From Imbricaverruca yamaguchii (Eukaryota > Arthropoda > Thecostraca > Neoverrucidae): DNA of 64,000 bases. The stretch covers positions 829,001 to 893,000 of the forward strand of contig JAOTOL010001501.1 in the NCBI GenBank assembly GCA_034440575.1, read 5' to 3'. The position numbers and the translations under genes are program-made. The notes below the pieces were generated by a model that made no database searches, had not been told where the DNA came from, and saw only the letters and a list, made by a program, of their open reading frames with translations. Below are positions 38,345 through 49,689 of this stretch, piece after piece (positions within the stretch are counted from its first letter, which is position 1; every line of letters begins with the position of its first letter).

Positions 38345-38720
38345 TTTCGACAACCTGACGAAAACCATTATTTTACCACTGGTCGCCAGTTGTCACCGCC
38401 GGGTTGTCCCGGGCCGTCGTCGCGGTCGGGTTCTCCCCGAACGGCCGAGCCCGAGGCCGTCGGCTCGGCGGCCACCATGACGCGTGCGCCGACTGCATGC
38501 GGAAAAAGCCGCACGCGTACCGGCCAGGGTGGACGGGCATGTTTACCGGTCCCGTCTCAGGCGGAAACGCGGTGCCCGGCTCACCGCTGGCACAGCCCGG
38601 CGCTGTTGTAGTTGTGGCGGTGGTGTGTTGAGAACGTTTCCAGACCCGGGCCGGCTGATCAGTGGTCGTATAGGCCCAGGTGTTGATACAGTGCCCAATG
38701 TGAGTACCGCCGTGCGGAGT
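38345..38720 (+). promoter_or_regulatory. CpG-rich island, possible promoter or exon 1
   Basis: An abrupt change to CpG-rich DNA. It holds a strong Kozak-like GGCGGCCACCATGACG at about 38470 and a consensus donor AAT|GTGAGT near 38698. The frames do not give a signal peptide and the donor phase does not fit exon 42019-42114, so I do not join them. It could be a promoter of the downstream gene or an unrelated first exon. Confidence 0.35.
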
Positions 38721-38759
38721 GAAATAAGTGGTATTTCACACGGCTATTAGACATGAGGT

Positions 38760-40600
38760 TTGATCACTTAGAGACTAAAAATTAGATGATTGAATGCATA
38801 GTATTGTTCCTTGCTAGCTATTTTTTGTTAATCCCACTGAACCAGAGGGGATGGTTCGGGTCCGAAAATGTCAGATTAAATGGGGAAAGGACGGATTCAA
38901 AGGAGGATGATGCCTCGCCAGTGGGGTGCGGACCTCCCCCCCCCTCCACCCCCCCGCTCTCCCCACCCTCACCCCATCGAGATCACCATCCATGTGTTCC
39001 ATAATCCTGTCTATACCAGGCTGACAGCACTCTAGACTCGAACAATCGGCGTGCTAGTTCGGTCCTGACCCGCGGCAGATGTAGGAGAGGTACCTCGAAT
39101 GAGTGGAACGTCACTCCGCCCCACAATATGTCGTAGAGAGCTGACCGGTTTGATGCTGACACGTCTGTGATTATGACGAACGCCTCTGTGGGTGGCCAAC
39201 CTAGTTGAACCAATGCACGTGTAGCATGTTCAGTATGCTCGAAGCCAGCCACTGTCCTTCCTCCAGAGTTTCCAATTTGAAACTTTGCACGTTGGGTGAT
39301 GTTGGCTCCGTCCAGGAAATTCACGGTATCATGTGGTATGAATCATGTGCTATGAAATGAAGAAAACTCGGCTCAGTTGTCAGTTTGTTCTGCAGTTTGC
39401 GAAAGCTCACATGAAGAATAGCTCCATCACTGCACTTTCATCTGCATGTGATCCCAGGTGAGAGTGGGGTCCAGTAGCATTCGGGGCACATTTTGCATTT
39501 CTGGCATGGCTATGGCTTTTGTAATCGGTTATGGCTCAGTTGAAGTATGTCGTCATGCTAGTTTCTGATGACATCAGATTGATTATATATTTCTTCGTTC
39601 GATTATGCTTAAACTTTGTCGCGACCTTCTTTATGGACGTTTTACGTGGTATGTCAATATTTGTTTGATGTCCGTGATATTGGTATGGAAGGAAGCATTT
39701 TAGGTACTTTTTGGAGATTTCATAGTTGGTGATGGCACGATCAAAACGATAGTCGCAAAGCCTTATTTAGAGGGCTTTGGTAAGTATGTATGTCATTTTA
39801 CCTTAAACTGGTGCAGACTGAACATATTGGTGTTGGATTTTTCATCGAGGGTTTATAATTTGTGGTACAAATCCCCTTTCAGTACTCCATGTGTTGATTT
39901 TTCACAAGCCTTCTCCCCCCTAAAAAAGCGTAAAAATTAGAGGCTATTTGTGTGCGCTTCTGTTTGAAAAAAAAAATGTACTTTTTATCCATGCGCATGT
40001 GCAATTCGACCCACGAAGTTGAATACTTGACCTCAGACTACCACGAGGCCCAGTACATCACCTTGACATTGACATTGCTTACACACGCGTTCGGGGATGT
40101 CTATATCATGTTTGTATTACAGTTGGGGTTTGTGGCAATCTTAAAAGTTCATTTCAGTCAAAGCCGCAGTTAGGCCGAAAAGGCAATTTTTATATAAGGG
40201 GGACCTATGACGTCACAAATGACCAGGTGCAAGATTTGCCGCACGTCAGGGAGGATCCATCTCTTTGAGATATGTTGTTTTCCGTTTCAATCAGCGAAGT
40301 CGGCTAGTATCTTTCCGAGTCAGAACCCCCCCCTCCTCCCACCCGTTCAAGCTAATTGTTTCGAATCGGCACCTCAGCAAATGATTAGTTAAGCTACTCA
40401 ATATTGTATGGTATGTCAATGAAGGAATTGTGTATCACCGGCGCACTGCACAACTTCTCCGTGAGTGCTGTGGCGTGAATCATTGGTGAAGAGAAGAAAG
40501 AGGAATCGACCGAGAACCGAGAACTTAACGACTCCGCGGGTCGTTAACATATCGAGACCCCCCAATCGTAAAGGGGTGGGGGCTCTTACGGTTTGTTAGC
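38760..40600. other. No recognisable gene
   Basis: Contains a C-rich stretch near 38935-38970 and a small TTAACGAC...GTCGTTAA hairpin near 40527-40548. No protein was identified. Confidence 0.45.
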
Positions 40601-40631
40601 GGCTTCTAAGCTAGTTCGCAAACCATTGGTC

Positions 40632-41050
40632 ACCAGTGCCATAACACCCTAACGCTGGGCTGGTCATCAGTGTCATGACAACCTAGCACTGGGCTGGCCA
40701 TCAGTGCCATAACACCCTAACACTGGGCTGGTTATTAGTTCCATAACAACCTAGCACTGGGCTGGCCATCAGTGCCATAACACCCGAACACTGGGCTGGT
40801 TATTAGTTCCATAGCAACCTAACACTGGGCTGGTCATCAGTGCCATAACACCGTGACACTGGGCTGGTTATTAGTTCCATAACAACCTAGCACTGTGCTG
40901 GTTATCAGTGCCATAGCACCCGAACACTGGGCTGGTCATCAGTGCCATAACACCTGAACACTGAGCTGGCCATCAGTGCCATAAGAACCTAGCACTGGGC
41001 TGGTCACCAGTGCCATAGCATCCTAGCGTTGGGCTGGCCATCAATCATCT
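40632..41050 (+). repeat. 34-bp minisatellite
   Basis: About 12 units of CACTGGGCTGGTCATCAGTG plus CATAACACCCTAA-like sequence. CTGGGCTGG recurs at 40655, 40689 and 40723. Confidence 0.92.
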
Positions 41051-41879
41051 GGACTCAATTAGTGATGAATGAAGATGACTGGAAGAAATATCTCGCCTGG
41101 AATAACTGGAGGAAATCTCTCGCCAAATTTGGGGACTAGGGCCCGGATTTTCGGATTGAATGACTATATTAGCATTACCAGAGTACCAATCCAGGGAGAT
41201 CTGGAACCCTTGATCCACCGAAATATCCACTGATGGGAAACTACCACCCTAAATATATGGAGTATTCGGTCATTCTGTATTGGTGCTTTGATTTACTTTT
41301 GTCCCTGGAATGTGGTTTAGTTTCTGCTACATCGCCGACTAATTCCATCGTCGTGAAATTGGTCTGTAGAAAGGCTCTCAGTGTCTACAGCAGTAGTCTG
41401 CAGCGGAGAGCGGTGCTGAGGACGACGCATCGTAAGACGTGGGAGCCAAAGTGCTCCGTGGCGGCCAGCGGCGACTGGCCACGGCACGCTGCAGCTCGGC
41501 AAACTTCTGTGGCTAGAAGTGTATGTTGCGCCCTTGTTCCTAATATTTCGGAAATGGACTCAGTCCGAACCCAGTACGCCAGGCGTCCCACGACCGAACT
41601 GTAGGCATTCCTACTACTCTTGTGCCACCCGACAGCTGTTCTATGCTGACGCTCATTTATATTATCACTTGGTGTTTGCCTCAGTTGCCGAATTTCACAT
41701 TAATTTGGCCATATTAGGGTATGCTCGGATAAGTTAGATTGCGTCCGTTGGTATGAACTTTTGGTCTCAAAAGAAAGTGTAAAATATCGACTAAAATCAA
41801 CAGCACATCGTGACATGTATCCTTCACTACCGACGCGAAACTGGCAGTTATCTGTGTAATCGTGATGCCTGCAGCTTGT

Positions 41880-42018
41880 GGTTCTTCGGCTTCCCGCCCG
41901 GTGGCCGGCGAGTGGCTGTGGTCGGACAGGCTGCGCCGCTTCTGCCACTGATTGGTGTGTCGACCGCGCCGCGCCGTCTGCGTTCGCGGTCGCTGACGCC
42001 GTGCTGTTCTGTTGGCAG
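41880..42018 (+). promoter_or_regulatory. GC-rich segment upstream of first known exon
   Basis: GC- and CpG-rich DNA ending in the pyrimidine-bearing acceptor-like GTGCTGTTCTGTTGGCAG. It may be intron 3' end, or promoter and 5' UTR if translation starts at 42030. Confidence 0.4.
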
Positions 42019-42114
42019 ACGCCGCCGCCATGCCGGACTGGGTTGACGACTTGTTCGCGGACATGGAAGATTGTCCGACCGGCTTTGGCCAGTCGATATG
42101 CCTCTGTAACAAAG
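42019..42114 (+). CDS. Exon a of membrane-protein gene
   Basis: The acceptor TTCTGTTGGCAG precedes it and the donor AAAG|GTATTG follows, leaving phase 1. GCCGCCGCCATG is an excellent initiation context. In frame upstream, a TGA lies only 8 codons before the border. So either this is the start exon or an upstream exon is spliced on through GAC. Confidence 0.65.
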
Positions 42115-45100
42115 GTATTGTCAATCAGAGTCGGCGCCATTGCATGGCAAATATATTCGTATGTTTGTAATTGAGTCGATCGGAAAAATATAATGCAGCT
42201 TGTAAACCTAAGAAGCGGAAGTACCCAGATGCGCCATCCAGAAGAACTGATGGATGTACCCAGGGGGCGGGGATGGTCGAGTGGTTGGAGCGTTGAACTC
42301 TGGATACAAAGGCTTCGGGTTTAGTGCTGCTGCCCTTCGAGCATTTCCCAACCACGCGGCCCACCGGCGAAACAGTGTGGGCCGCGCCGATTGGCAGATT
42401 GTATGAAGTGCATCGTGAACCATCCAATGAAAAAGAAAAATGGATGCACCCAGGGTTGACATAAAGTAACAAAAACTAGTTTTCACCATGCCGGTGACCG
42501 AATGGAGTTTTGACCAGTTTTAACCCACCAGTACTGGCGAGTCCAAAATTCCCAAAGCATTTGGTTTTCAGCAACGTTTTGCCTTGGCCAACATCATTGG
42601 TGCTGGTCAGTTGAAGTTGGCCCCCTGTGCTTCCTGTGGGGGATGGATGAAGACAAGGCGTGCATAGGTGTAAGTTTTTCAAAACTATTGGGGGGGGGCA
42701 CAGTGAATGCAATGGGCAGGTTAAAATGGATTGGCGGATATACCATGACCATGAAGGGTCCCATGTCAGAAGTTGAAACTATTGGGGGGGGGGCAAAGTC
42801 AGCTTTGCGGGGGCAAGGGCTCCCCAAAAAGCATACAAAGCTGCACCCCCACCCCCTGTCGAATTTATCAGCCAGAGTCGTCGCTCTGAAAGGGAAAGGC
42901 GTACCCTTGGAAGGAAAGGCACCACTCCTGGAAGACCCGAGAGTCCCTTGCCATCGACGATTTTTTTTTACTCCGAGGGGAAAAGACGCACTCCCGGAAA
43001 GGCTCTAGTGCATCCTCCTCGAATGTTCCAGCCAGAGGGGTCCCTCGGAAGGCGAAGCCGCCCGGCGCCCCTATAGGTACTTCCGAAGCGGCGCTTATCC
43101 GGATATTCACGACTCCCCAATGATAATCCCCGAATGTATGAAATCTGTGTTCAGTTTTAATCTAGATCTGTTGTCTATAACAGCCCTACAAATAAAGACA
43201 TAAAACATTAAAATCTCGCTAATGCTCCTTCAGCTCAATTTGATGATCTATATGAAGAAAAATTACTTAAAGAAAGGACCAGGGAGGCCAATGCTGCTTT
43301 GGGTAGCCCAATCATGGGTGGATACGGGGGGCACTGGAGGCATGCGCCCACCTCGTGGAAGGTGGCACCCATCCGGCTGGCCATTAGCTGCATGACCGAT
43401 GCAGTTGAGGCCCTAAACTCCATCCGGCTGGGAAAAGGCACCTTCCAGGAGGGCTGGAGTGCACCCCCTACCTCGTAATTTTCAGCTTGAGGCGCCTCTC
43501 TGAGGGACAGACTGCGTGCTCAATGTGCCTGAGTGCAACCCCACGAATTTCTCACCCCGAGGTGCCCCTCCAAGTACTTGCACAGTGGCGCCCCTCCAGA
43601 CAAAGCGTCTCCTTGACAATTTTTGGATCCGCCTAGTAAACTTTGTTGCACATGCGTGAAAGCAGCACCACGTGACACGCATTTGTGTCATTTTTTTCTT
43701 TGTGTCCGACACAGTATTTTTCCCAAGACATCAGAACATGCAAGGAAACCCCTGCTGCATTTGTCTACGTCGCTAACTAGAAGAAACAACTAGATTTATA
43801 GTTTTCTTCCAATTTTAATGCGAGAGGACGAGTAGCCTAGGGGTAAGTCGCTCGTCTCACGATCGAAAGGTTGTCTGTTCGAATCTGACCTGTCGTTACT
43901 CTTCGCCCGCGACCAATCGGCGCGAGAGATTGGCGACGCCACATGACTCAACGGTCGATGTGTCGTAAAACCAATAATCAACCAACACATTTTAATGCGC
44001 AGCGACAATGCTGGTCTCATTGTTTGGAATGCAATTTGTTGCAATGGAATGCAATTGCAACTACTTAAGATGTACGCGAACCCAAGTTTTATTTTTTCAA
44101 TCATGGTACTACTAGATCAAGTAAATTAACATGCACTCATGGTATTCTAAATATGTCAGATGCCTTGAAATGAAAGCTCGTTTGGAAGGTTGAAGCATTG
44201 TGTGCCGTGGTGATGCCGCTGCCGGACTTGAACACGTTTTCTCCGTGCTACTCTAGTAGGGCATACCTAGTACCTGCCGGGTGCTGAAGTGACTGAAGCC
44301 GTGTCATTATACACTTGCTGCGCTTCCTCTTTTTCAGGTTGTGTTTACGTTAATAATCGGTTTGTTTCGGCTCCATCGTAACCCGTGCCTGTCGCCCTGG
44401 TCGGACTACATGCAGCGGATGGCTAGAGATGCACGTGCAGCGAATGCCTAGAAAGTTATGTAGTTAGCTATTTTGGCTTTTTGGGCGCGTCCACTGCGGA
44501 GGCCAAGTTGCGCCCATGCTAAATACTCACCGGCCGGCTTTGGTCAACACATTTTGTCGCCGGTCACGGTTTGAACGAGGCCCATCGACGCTGTTGTCAC
44601 CGGTCGGCCGTGCCGATATGTCTGTTGTCCGCCTCTGACTCCGGGTTGTGTGTGATCTGTAGACCATGCCGGTCCGTCTGTGGTCTATCTCTGACTCCGG
44701 GTTGTGTGTGGTCTGTGGACCATGCCGGTCTGTTTGTGGTCCGCCTGTGACTCCGAGTTGTGTGTGGGTCTCCCCGCGTGTGAGGTCTGTGGCCCATGCC
44801 GGTCTGTCTGTGGTCTGCCAGTGACCCAGAGTTGTCCTGGCCGGCAGGGCACTCGACCTACTGTGGTGACATCGAGGGAAGTCTGATGGAACCCGGGGGC
44901 ATCATCGGCATCGCGCTCGTCTGCCTGCTGGTGGTCGGCATTTGCGTGTTCTGCGTGTGCTGCTGTCGCCGCCGCCGCACCCGGGGCGCCGTGTTACTCA
45001 CCAACGTGCCGTGAGCTTGCCGCCGGCGGCCGCCAGCCGTACACCTCCACTACCCCGCCCACCCCGCCCCCGTCCCTCCGTCCCCGTCCCTGATCTCCCC

Positions 45101-48100
45101 AGGCTTGGGACGGTGTGTGTGTGTGTGTGCGCGCGCACACGCACGCGCAACGCGCGCGCGTGCGCGCGCGCGCGCGTTGCGACTCGCCGAGTAACGTATT
45201 TGCGGTAGAACTGGCAGGTTTTGCCCATGAATCCCCGTTGTGCGAAATGTGCTGTCTGCACTCACTAGTGGCAATGCTCGCTGTGAAAGGTGTAGGTGTG
45301 GTGTTCTGTTGGCTTCCGAGCCATGTGGGAATTGGTGGGAGCGAGGCACCTGATACTGCAGCGGAGCGTGCTGCCGAATGACGCGCCACGACGCCTTCCC
45401 CGCGGGAAGGCGTCGTGGGCCCTAATATTGGGAAGAACTCTCCCCGCGGAATAGTTCTTCCCGAATATTAGGAGCGCCTTGAACAGAAATGACAGGCCAG
45501 CTGGAAGCCGATAGCGGACAATGAGTGGACAAATTTATCACGGTCTTGGTGATGATCATCAACATCACATATAATTAAACACAACTACGTGGTATTATGT
45601 TGTTTGCGAATACGTCGCACATACAGCTCCCACCGGTGCCTCCTGCGTGTGGCCAAAGGCAGTGTGCCAAAGGTTTCATGCTCTACGATCATTTCAACAC
45701 ATATTGGCTGCGTTTCCCTGACTTGGCCATGCGCGAGGGAGTCATTTTGAACGTGCTTCAGTCTCGCTGCGGCAAGTATTAGGGAATGAGTCGCCCTTTG
45801 TTCAGTCGAAACGGCTGTTCCGCCTCCTTCCACAATTCAACTTTTCTGTGGTGTATACGCCTCATTAATACGATGTCGGTCATGTGGAAAAATCAGGGTG
45901 GTTTTGTATTGCTTTATGCATAATGGTTCGATGCGTCGTGTATTGCGTCATTTCGATTCGTTTCCCATTGGGATATTCCTGTATCACTGAGGATATTGTA
46001 AGGTATCGTCAAATAACTTCTTTTTTATTTTAAAGCATAATAGCGAAATTATTTTTGTTTTGTTCACACGCGTCAATAGACACTATGCAGTCGCGGCGTT
46101 GGGCTGCGTATCATGCACAACTTACGAACCTTGCCGCTAGATGGCATTGCAATCAGGGCCTGAAGCTTTCGAAGCGGCAGGGAGAAAAGTTCCCAGCGAC
46201 TTTTCCTCTTATTTCTGTGGCCATATTTTTTTTCCCGACGTAGCGTGACATAATAATACTGTTTGAATGTGATGCTTCTTCTGACTATGCACCTTAGCAC
46301 CATACGACGTGGAGCTAGATGAGCGGTCATTACTAATGATGCACCTTAGCCCAATGCGACATTGAGCTAGACGAGCTCAATGGCTGATCGGTCGCACTGG
46401 CGGCCCGATCGGCCGTCATCCTTTTGCAACCATTTGCTGCATTTGTTTGTTGTTGGCGCATTGTATTCGTTGACCCGTTCACTCCGAACTCAACCTCTGC
46501 ATCTTGACTCTCACCAACCCTTTCCACGCTATTTCCTGCCAAGTTGGCGCAGCCTTTGTTGAAGAGAAGGTTTTGAGTCGGCAGCCCGCTCGACGTCCAT
46601 TCAGACCGCCGTGGCCGCTCACGGCAGCCGCTCGCCCACCAGTGGCACTGGCACGGCCGGCACCTAGTCGGGTCTGCTGGCCGGAGGCGTTGCTTTCGAG
46701 CCCGAGTGAGACCAACAATTTTTTGTGATTGCATTCAGTAATGCAAATCGCATAGTAGAGCCTGAGAAGATTAGACCTGAACTTTTTGGGTTCAGGTCTT
46801 CGTCCAGTTTTGAAAATGAGTGGTCGGAGGAATACCGTTGCCGTTGAGGCGATGCTATCATAACGGTAGAAACGAGGATCCCTTACAAAAATAGACTCAA
46901 GCCACCTAGTGTAACGTGAAAAACGAGTTATGGGTAAAAACGAGTTAAATACTGACACCACAAACGCCCTCCGGAAACAGCCGACATCACCACACGGTGG
47001 CAGGCTGGCCAAACACAAAGACACACACACTTATGGGCGTTACATAACCAGTAGCAGTTGGGGCGCCCCTAAGCTCAAATAATCAACCAATCAATGATAG
47101 AAACGGGACCATGTTCGGTTATGCTGCGCCTTCAAAATTTGCCGTCACTTATCAGGGTTCGAAGTGTTTTAGAATCATGGATTTATAGACGGAAGTTGTG
47201 GAACCGTCACATTTGAAAGTGAAAATTGTAGTTCCCTTTTTGAAAACCAGAAGCGTTCTGTACTTTCCAGTTAGTTTCAGGAATTTGTATTCAAGTTGTT
47301 TGCCGTCGTTGTCGAACAATACCATTCAGTCTTCGGGGAAGAAAAGGTGATGGTTATTTTTCGGTGGGGTTATGCTTTGGGTGACGAAAATCCGGCGCCA
47401 GACTGCTTTTCCAACCATGCTCCTTATCCGGCACAGAAATTACGTTTGTACTGTAGCCGTGTCATGCCATGCCGCTTATCCGACCTCCACAGTGCCTCGT
47501 GTGCTTAGCACTCATGGAAAGCATTGCCGCTTACCCGACCCCCGTAACGGCGTGTGTACTAGTAAGCATGTCAAATCGCGTAACCCTGTCCCATTGACGG
47601 ATTGCATTTTTCACATTCAAGCGTTGTTTCCTTCGCGCACCTGGCGTGTTTCGCTCCGCGGCCGGACGCGGCGTTACCGCGGACTGTAGTCGTCGGCCGC
47701 AACACGTAGCCGGCACAGGTCACCGGCCTGTTAACCGGTGACCTGTGCTGACCTGCGTCCTGTGCCGGCCGGTGGCCTGTGTTGGGCGGTGGCCTGTGCT
47801 GACCTGCGTCCTGTGCTGATCGGCGGCCTGTGCCGGCCGGTGGCCTGTGTTGGGCGGTGACCTGTGCTGACCTGCGTTCTGTGTTGGGCGATGACGGCCG
47901 TTACTGGCTGTTAACATGTTGTGCTGGGTTTCAGTGCGAGTACAACTACAGTTGTCACTCAGGTGACCCAGCCGCAGTCAGGCTACCAGCCGCAGCCGGG
48001 CTACCAGCCGCAGCCGGGCTTCCAGCCGCAGCCAGGCTACCAGCCGCAGCCGGGCTACCAGCCGCAGCCGGGCTTCCAGCCGCAGCCGCAACCTGGCTTC

Positions 48101-48403
48101 CAGCCGCAGCCTGGCTTCCAGCTGCAACCTGGCTTCCAGCCGCAGCAGCAGCTCCCGATTGCATCGAACACCTCTCAGATCCACCAGCCGCCGCCCGTCA
48201 GCTACCCCCAGGGCAGCTCCCCGGGTCAGCAGGGCAGCTCCCCGGGTCAGCAGGGCGGCTACCCGGGTCAGCAGGGCGGCTACCCGGCCGGTGTGGGCGA
48301 TGCGCCGCCGCCGTACAGCTCACTGGCGACCGGCCAGCAGCCGTACAACCCCCAATTTAAGCCAGACACGGCGGACGCGGAGCCCACAAAGCGACTGCTA
48401 TAG
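42030..48403 (+). CDS. Shisa/CYYR1-like single-pass membrane protein
   Basis: Exons 42019-42114, 44848-45010 and 47935-48403 join in frame; from the ATG at 42030 they give 238 residues. Residues 1-44 carry Cys in CPTG..., ICLCNKG and TYCGD contexts. Residues 45-68 form one transmembrane helix ending in CVFCVCCC, followed by RRRRTRG. The cytosolic tail has [12 protein letters not shown] repeats (about 96-145), GSSPGQQ repeats and a PPPYSS motif near 207-212. The family of Shisa-like/CYYR1/VOPP1/WBP1 adaptors shares this plan and uses PPxY motifs to bind WW-domain ubiquitin ligases. No signal peptide follows the ATG, so an upstream exon may be missing. Assignment is by architecture, not by alignment. 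Confidence 0.75.
42266..42439 (+). mobile_element. SINE-1 family copy in intron
   Basis: Head GGGGATGGTCGAGTGGTTGG, degraded B box, and the shared body with CCACCGGCGAAACAGTGTGG. A 16-bp duplication (ATGGATGTACCCAGGG with one mismatch) lies at 42250-42265 and 42440-42455. Confidence 0.9.
42860..43620 (+). repeat. Degenerate GC-rich tandem family, copy 2
   Basis: Two blocks (42860-43090 and 43330-43620) of the same CAGCCAGAGG / GGAAGGCNCGAGTGCA units as 13790-14060, separated by unrelated sequence. Intronic. Confidence 0.5.
43823..43988 (+). mobile_element. SINE-2 family, complete copy
   Basis: A tRNA-like head with A box (TAGCCTAGGGGTAAG) and B box (GTTCGAATCT at 43877-43886), then a body with GAGAGATTGGCGACGCC and an AATCAACCAAC tail. 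The 11-bp duplication ATTTTAATGCG lies at 43812-43822 and 43989-43999. Confidence 0.92.
44637..44842 (+). repeat. 56-bp minisatellite at splice acceptor
   Basis: About four units starting GACTCCGGGTTGTGTGTG, at 44637, 44693, 44749 and (with a 17-bp insert) 44822. The last unit runs into the acceptor CCGGCAG of the next exon. Confidence 0.88.
44848..45010 (+). CDS. Exon b, transmembrane exon
   Basis: Acceptor CCTGGCCGGCAG and donor GTGCC|GTGAGC. It enters in phase 1 and leaves in phase 2, compatible with both neighbours. It encodes TYCGD, the whole membrane helix and the Arg cluster. Confidence 0.8.
45113..45180. repeat. GT/CG alternating microsatellite
   Basis: A pure purine-pyrimidine alternation of GTGTGT then CGCGCG, a classic Z-DNA-prone tract, about 100 bp into the intron. 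Confidence 0.95.
45387..45417. repeat. Perfect hairpin (14-nt arms)
   Basis: CACGACGCCTTCCC, a 3-nt loop and its exact complement, 6 bp after the RNase H frame ends. Confidence 0.92.
45421..45472. repeat. Hairpin (19-nt arms, one bulge)
   Basis: CCTAATATTGGGAAGAACT pairs with 45453-45472 except for one unpaired G. It adjoins the previous hairpin with 3 nt between them. Confidence 0.9.
45800..47690. other. Intron interior, no gene recognised
   Basis: Long - strand frames (up to 183 residues, about 46479-47030) match nothing and lie in GC-rich DNA. A short AGACCTGAAC...GTTCAGGTCT hairpin lies near 46774-46800. A SINE-like tail (TAAGCTCAAATAATCAACCAA) lies near 47070-47092. Confidence 0.4.
47739..47890 (+). 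repeat. 17-bp-based minisatellite before acceptor
   Basis: GACCTGTGCTGACCTGCGT-type units at 47740, 47791 and 47859 (spacings 51 and 68, both multiples of 17). The array ends about 45 bp before the exon c acceptor. Confidence 0.85.
47935..48403 (+). CDS. Exon c, Pro/Gln tail and stop
   Basis: Acceptor GCTGGGTTTCAG. The first base completes the Pro codon left by exon b. It encodes the repeat tail, the PPPYSS motif and the final KRLL, ending in TAG at 48401-48403. The coding repeat ([12 protein letters not shown]) occupies about 47978-48145 and is an expansion-prone 21/24-bp array. Confidence 0.8.
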
Positions 48404-48439
48404 ATTTGACGGGCAACACCGCCAGTAGCACCAGCTGAC

Positions 48440-48660
48440 TGGGCTGATGTGCACTGGTGCACACCAGTGCGCATTGGTGCTCACTGGTGCTCACAAGTAC
48501 ACACTAGTGCTCACATGTGCACATTGGTATGCACTGGTGCTCACATGGACACACTATGGGCGCTGTATGACCAACGCAGACGATGTGCCCGTAAGCCCAA
48601 ATAACCAACCAACATGTACACACTGGTGCTCACTGATGTACATACTGATACACAGCAGTC
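48440..48660 (+). repeat. ACTGGTGCTCAC-type minisatellite
   Basis: About 16-bp units begin roughly 40 bp after the stop codon, in the probable 3' UTR. The array is split by a SINE-like tail fragment at about 48555-48611 and then resumes. Confidence 0.75.
48555..48611 (+). mobile_element. SINE-like 3' tail fragment
   Basis: ATGGGCGCTGTATGACC...TAAGCCCAAATAACCAACC resembles the tail near 47034-47092. It has no promoter boxes. Confidence 0.4.
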
Positions 48661-48799
48661 CATACTCCTGTCCCTACCCACGCAGCCAGGCGACACGGTT
48701 TGCATGGAACATGAGAGAACGAACGTGCACGCTTTCCAATTGACCTCCAAAGAGGTCAAGGTCACGACGCAAAAACTAGGTCACGGGGTCACGTGGCCT

Positions 48800-48805
48800 A
48801 ATAAA
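48800..48805 (+). terminator. Candidate polyadenylation signal
   Basis: First AATAAA downstream of the stop at 48403, about 400 bp into the presumed 3' UTR. Confidence 0.4.
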
Positions 48806-49689
48806 TTGAAAATCGAAAATCCGGGATAGCCAACTTGTTACTTGATTCATCCCAATTCAACAAACAAAAAGTTCAATGAAATAGCTCTTAGCCTTAGAGT
48901 CATGGGTCGTCAAAGTTAGGCCTCCTCACTGACCTTGGGAAATTTGCAGACTATCTTTGGAAAGTTTTTGGGGGAATTTTTGTTCACCACAAATTAATTG
49001 TTCGCCCTTGAAACCCCCGGTACACAACTTTTCAAGAAATTAAAAAATGGTCGGACGGCAAATTGGAAAATGTTCGATTGAGTTACTGTGGAATCACTCA
49101 GATAGCAAGAATAGTTCGTAAGCAATTTCAGTGAATTTTTAACATGAAAATGTGCTTGAAACGCGGAACATACAAATTCGACAATCAAGACACAACCTGG
49201 GGACTATGTGTTGCGCATTTGACCCGCGATGCAAGTGATCAGGTACAGTTGTTGATAAACGACCCGTATAAACGAAGCACTGAAGGCAAAAGGCGCATAC
49301 CAAGTGGTGCATGCACGATTTTCAACAGCTTCGTGATCGACCATTCAGTATGTGTTGTCAAGCAGAGCCTCGTTTCCGGGCTTTGCTTTACGGTATGAGT
49401 GGGCAAGCTCTCCGGTCACTGACTGGCAGTGATATTGCTAGGAAAATCGCGAGAGATGTGGGTATGAGCATGTTTGAACCAGTGACACGCGATTATTCTC
49501 CAGCTGTGGAACAGGAGCCAAGCAGGATCTTCACATGATACGTCGCTCTGCAAAGCTTGTTTGTCGTGATAGCTCGTAGCTGTTGTTGAACAGTAATGTG
49601 AGGGACAAGACATGCGCATGGCTATGTAAATGCGTTGATATACCGCTCATTCACTCTCCGATATATTTTTAGCGGAATCTTTGGCGCGC

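Larger units (their letters stand above)
45196..45780 (+). pseudogene. Non-LTR retrotransposon remnant, RNase H
   Basis: The frame ending at 45381 contains [25 protein letters not shown], the C-terminal signature of the RNase H domain carried by I/Jockey/R1-group elements. The domain removes RNA from the RNA-DNA hybrid. Further down (about 45590-45740), scattered frames recall the His/Cys tail that follows RNase H. The reverse transcriptase is absent, and two hairpins replace the expected continuation after 45381. It lies in the sense direction inside the second intron and is plainly dead. Confidence 0.7.

Noticed and set aside
38470..38698. First exon of the 42-48 kb membrane-protein gene
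   Set aside because: The donor phase there does not match the phase 1 acceptor at 42019 and no signal peptide is encoded.
40632..41050. CRISPR-like array
   Set aside because: Units are contiguous diverged 34-mers with no unique spacers, in a eukaryotic context.
41700..42140. 146-residue - strand frame
   Set aside because: It is antisense to the supported exon 42019-42114 and has no family resemblance.
46479..47030. 183-residue - strand open frame
   Set aside because: No family resemblance; it is inside the intron of the membrane-protein gene and overlaps other frames in GC-rich DNA. Length alone is not support.
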